Positions 33,214-35,365 of a stretch of 35,365 nt of DNA are shown here, piece after piece. The first letter of the stretch is position 1. Each line of letters begins with the position of its first letter. The stretch covers positions 1 to 35,365 of the forward strand of contig CAYSXY010000019.1 in the NCBI GenBank assembly GCA_964435165.1. Direction: 5' to 3'. The DNA comes from CAYSXY01 sp964435165. Lineage in GTDB: Bacteria; Pseudomonadota; Alphaproteobacteria; Rickettsiales; RI-342. A program made the position numbers and the translations under genes. The notes below the pieces were generated by a model. That model saw only the letters and a list, made by a program, of their open reading frames with translations, had not been told where the DNA came from and searched no databases.

Positions 33214-33289
33214 TGGTGCCGGTTGTCGGACTCGAACTGACGACCTACCGCTTACAAGGCGGTTGCTCTACCAACTGAGCTAAACCGGC
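33214..33289 (-). tRNA. tRNA-Thr (anticodon UGU)
   Basis: On the reverse strand the 76 bases fold as a full cloverleaf. The acceptor is GCCGGTT/AACCGGC with discriminator A and an encoded CCA. The D-arm is AGCTCAGTTGGTAGAGC. The anticodon stem ACCGC/GCGGT encloses loop CTTGTAA, with anticodon TGT at 33256-33254. The T-loop is TTCGAGT. The T-stem has one A-C mismatch at position 52/62, as I recall also in E. coli tRNA-Thr(UGU). It reads ACA and other ACN codons. It is the intact member of the 133-base array. Confidence 0.95.
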
Positions 33290-33310
33290 ACACAAACAGG
33301 CTGGATCGAC

Positions 33311-33339
33311 TGTCTAGCGGGTTTTGTTTCAGAGTGCAA
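33311..33339 (-). promoter_or_regulatory. Candidate promoter of tRNA-Thr
   Basis: On the reverse strand, TTGCAC (33339-33334) and TAGACA (33316-33311) are separated by 17 bases. The start would fall near 33304, about 15 bases before the tRNA's first base. This is typical spacing for a stable-RNA promoter. Confidence 0.5.
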
Positions 33340-33374
33340 GTAACAGGGTTGTCTGCGGTTTGAGTAAATGAATT

Positions 33375-35243
33375 TTAGTCGAGATATGTTGTCCGAACTG
33401 TCTCACATCCACTGACATTTGCTGGAGAAGCGAGGTCTCCGGTAACATCGGAACATGTAACGCCGGTCAGGCTGCTGAGATCAATATCACCACCGTGAAT
33501 GGCCCGCATTTGTTGCCCTAGCTCGGACTGTGCGCCCATAATATACGTCGCCACATAACCATCGGGATGGTGATCGGCAAATACCATATTTTCACGGCCG
33601 ATGAGCGTTTCCGGGTGGGCCCAGCCATTGCCGATTAAATACTGATCGAAGGTAGCGCAGAACGCTTCCGGAGATGAATAATCCACATTGCGCCCGCTAG
33701 GGTCATCACCCGTGATACGCATGCATATGCGCTGCCCATGCTCTGGCAATTCGTCTAAACGATCGACACCGTAATGATCCATGAGATTTTGCAGGAGCAT
33801 CTGCTCCATGGCATGCGGGCTGAAATCACCTTGCGGCGTGTTTTGGAAATCGATTTCTGCCTGCCGCGCATCAAGAGCAGCTACATGATCATCGGCACCG
33901 GGAATGTTGCCCATATTACGGGTTGTTAAGCCAATCTCATCTGCCGAGCGCGGATTATCATCAAAGAAGATATCATTGATAATATCCATCACAAGGCTGA
34001 GGAAATCTTCCGGTGTATCATAGGAATCAGGATCAATCGCATCCACTTCACGTTCAAGCTGATCCAGACGACGGCGTTCTTCAGCTGTTAGTGGCGGCTC
34101 TAAACCATCCAAATCCTCACCAGAGGTAATGAGCTCTACCAATTCCTCATCCGTGCGGCCTTGTTCTTGTTCCGTTTGAGCTTCTACAACATCATCAGTC
34201 TGGAATTCTTCAAACTCTACAGCATCCGGGTCGATTTCTTCAGGGTTATCAATATCTTCAATTACCACGCGATCATCTTCAGACACGTCTTCCAATGGGC
34301 CTTCATAGAGCGTCGCAGCTGTTTCATGTGACACATCATCGGCTATATATTGATCATCGGTAGCAATATCAGTTACGGTACGTTCACCATCCAAGCCTTC
34401 GATAAATTCCAGCGAGGCGGTTAAATGGGCTGGAGATAAATTATTCTGAACATATTCATTATCAAGAAACGCATCCACAAGAAATGCATCTAAGTAAGCA
34501 CGGTCCGACTCAATCCACGGAGTCATTGAAGTGAGAAAATTCTGAAATTCAGGGCTGCCCGGTTCAAGTTCATTAAGCATGGCAACAAAATCTTCGATCA
34601 TCTCCTGGTTAGGCGGAGTGTCACCGCCGCGATACTCATCGCCGAACATACCATCCAAAATAAGGCCAACCTGAGGATTACTTCGTGGGATGGGGTGTAT
34701 CTCGCCATCAATGACGGCGAATTGAACATTACCTAGAAAAGCGGCAAGTCGCTCCTGCGTCTCAGGAATGTCCAATGTACCGGTGCCGTTATCCAGCTCT
34801 GTAAGGCCATATGCCTCTGCATTTTCTATAAAGTTCTGGAATTGCTCGGGCGTCATATCGCCAATAGTAATGCCATCAGCGGTTAGGAAATCAAAAAATT
34901 GTACAGTCTGAGGATCTGGCAGCGCATAAAACTCTTCTATATCAATTGCCTCAACTCCAGCATCAATCTGTTCTTCGAGCCATCCCATGCGGCGCTCAAA
35001 TTCCTGAGAATCAATCAAATTCCCTTCTTCGTCAAAAAGGAAGGATTGTATATCTTCAAAAGGAATCAATTCAGTACTAATAAAATTACGATTGTCATCA
35101 TGATCTAGTGTATATATTCCAGGCAGATTATTATCATCACCCGGAGGCGCTTGGATAAGTATGCTAAAATAATGACAATCCTGATCGCCCAGGCATTGTA
35201 TTAAATCATCATAGCCAGTCTCTGAGAGTTGATATTCACCCAT
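33375..35243 (-). CDS. Large acidic hypothetical protein (622 aa)
   Basis: I do not recognise the family. The product is strikingly acidic, with Asp/Glu-rich stretches throughout, especially about residues 315-390 (EDVSEDDRVVIEDIDNPEEI). It shows no signal peptide or membrane segment. Cysteines cluster near the ends (C17 and C23; then two in the last 25 residues, GVTCSDVTGDL and SGCETV), with few in between. One segment in the C-terminal half looks folded (HAMEQMLLQNLMDHYGVDRL, GYVATYIMGAQSELGQQMRAIHG). The start ATG 35243 lacks a ribosome binding site. A TATAAT sequence at 35265-35260 is only 17 bases upstream, so a near-leaderless transcript or a different start is possible. The gene ends 85 bases before the tRNA-Thr 5' end. 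Confidence 0.7.
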   Translation of the reverse strand: MGEYQLSETGYDDLIQCLGDQDCHYFSILIQAPPGDDNNLPGIYTLDHDDNRNFISTELIPFEDIQSFLFDEEGNLIDSQEFERRMGWLEEQIDAGVEAIDIEEFYALPDPQTVQFFDFLTADGITIGDMTPEQFQNFIENAEAYGLTELDNGTGTLDIPETQERLAAFLGNVQFAVIDGEIHPIPRSNPQVGLILDGMFGDEYRGGDTPPNQEMIEDFVAMLNELEPGSPEFQNFLTSMTPWIESDRAYLDAFLVDAFLDNEYVQNNLSPAHLTASLEFIEGLDGERTVTDIATDDQYIADDVSHETAATLYEGPLEDVSEDDRVVIEDIDNPEEIDPDAVEFEEFQTDDVVEAQTEQEQGRTDEELVELITSGEDLDGLEPPLTAEERRRLDQLEREVDAIDPDSYDTPEDFLSLVMDIINDIFFDDNPRSADEIGLTTRNMGNIPGADDHVAALDARQAEIDFQNTPQGDFSPHAMEQMLLQNLMDHYGVDRLDELPEHGQRICMRITGDDPSGRNVDYSSPEAFCATFDQYLIGNGWAHPETLIGRENMVFADHHPDGYVATYIMGAQSELGQQMRAIHGGDIDLSSLTGVTCSDVTGDLASPANVSGCETVRTTYLD

Positions 35244-35315
35244 GCTTAAACTTTTTATAATTATACTTCTTCCACCTCACTACAATAACATACGATTATG
35301 ACAGCTTTATTAAAC

Positions 35316-35335
35316 TTTTATACATTTTTATACAT
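35316..35335. repeat. Tandem 10-base direct repeat
   Basis: TTTTATACAT occurs twice in direct succession at 35316-35325 and 35326-35335, about 75 bases upstream of the acidic protein gene. On the reverse strand each reads ATGTATAAAA. It may be chance in an AT-rich promoter region or a regulator site. The window ends 30 bases later, with nothing else recognisable. Confidence 0.5.
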
Positions 35336-35365
35336 CTCATAGAGGGCAATGGCAGCAGCATTAGA

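Larger units (their letters stand above)
32934..33289 (-). repeat. Tandem array of 133-base units derived from tRNA-Thr
   Basis: The block AACTGACG(G/A)CCT starts at 32969, 33102 and 33235, an exact 133-base period. The third occurrence is the T-arm of the intact tRNA-Thr. Copies one and two (32969-33037 and 33102-33170) agree at 62 of 69 positions. Similarity extends into the spacers. GATGAT...AAATG before copy two resembles 32934-32968, and AAAGAGCAATCCGCC is echoed by AAAAAAGCAACCGCC. This accounts for most of the gene-free gap from 32868 to 33213. Read in the tRNA's direction, the intact tRNA comes first and the degenerate copies follow. Confidence 0.85.

Noticed and set aside
1..35365. 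Prophage, insertion sequence, integrase, CRISPR or toxin-antitoxin locus
   Set aside because: No transposase, integrase, phage structural, Cas or paired small-toxin protein is visible. The XRE gene belongs to a conserved metK neighbourhood, and the tRNA repeats are not accompanied by an integrase.

Overview
The window reads as chromosomal DNA of an alphaproteobacterium, roughly 50% G+C by eye. The main argument is gene order. The run lnt, XRE regulator, metK, trmB, rimP, nusA, ylxR, infB, rbfA, truB, rpsO, pnp, preceded by miaB, phoH, ybeY, corC, is the arrangement seen in many Alphaproteobacteria, and the fdxA-carD pair points the same way. I cannot place it below class level from sequence alone. 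No phage, insertion sequence, integrase or CRISPR array is visible.

Layout. Bases 1-4650 hold a small unknown gene, mazG (reverse), ccmC, a 7Fe ferredoxin (fdxA), carD and metX (reverse). Bases 4650-5940 hold a perfect 20-bp inverted repeat, then yaaA overlapping a thioredoxin-like [2Fe-2S] ferredoxin. Bases 6068-11868 are the tRNA-modification, ribosome-maturation and envelope cluster miaB-phoH-ybeY-corC-lnt. Bases 11954-14454 hold an XRE regulator, metK and trmB. Bases 14561-21933 are the translation operon rimP-nusA-ylxR-infB-rbfA-truB-rpsO, bounded by an intrinsic terminator before rimP and another after rpsO. pnp follows with its own candidate promoter and a strong terminator.

After 24440 the region looks accessory. 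It holds a GH5 glycosidase fused to RTX calcium-binding repeats. A reverse-strand operon follows, ggt-sad-grxB (gamma-glutamyltranspeptidase, succinate-semialdehyde dehydrogenase-like, glutaredoxin 2), probably linked to glutathione and gamma-glutamyl metabolism. Two large proteins of unknown family (731 and 622 aa) flank a tRNA-Thr(UGU) gene.

The least ordinary structure is beside that tRNA. Its T-arm block recurs three times at an exact 133-base period. The two copies downstream in the tRNA's own direction are degenerate tRNA-Thr derivatives. They lack the D-arm, carry an inserted palindrome, and can form two mutually exclusive hairpins. The seven differences between these two copies fall mostly outside predicted stems. 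I see no known system that this matches.
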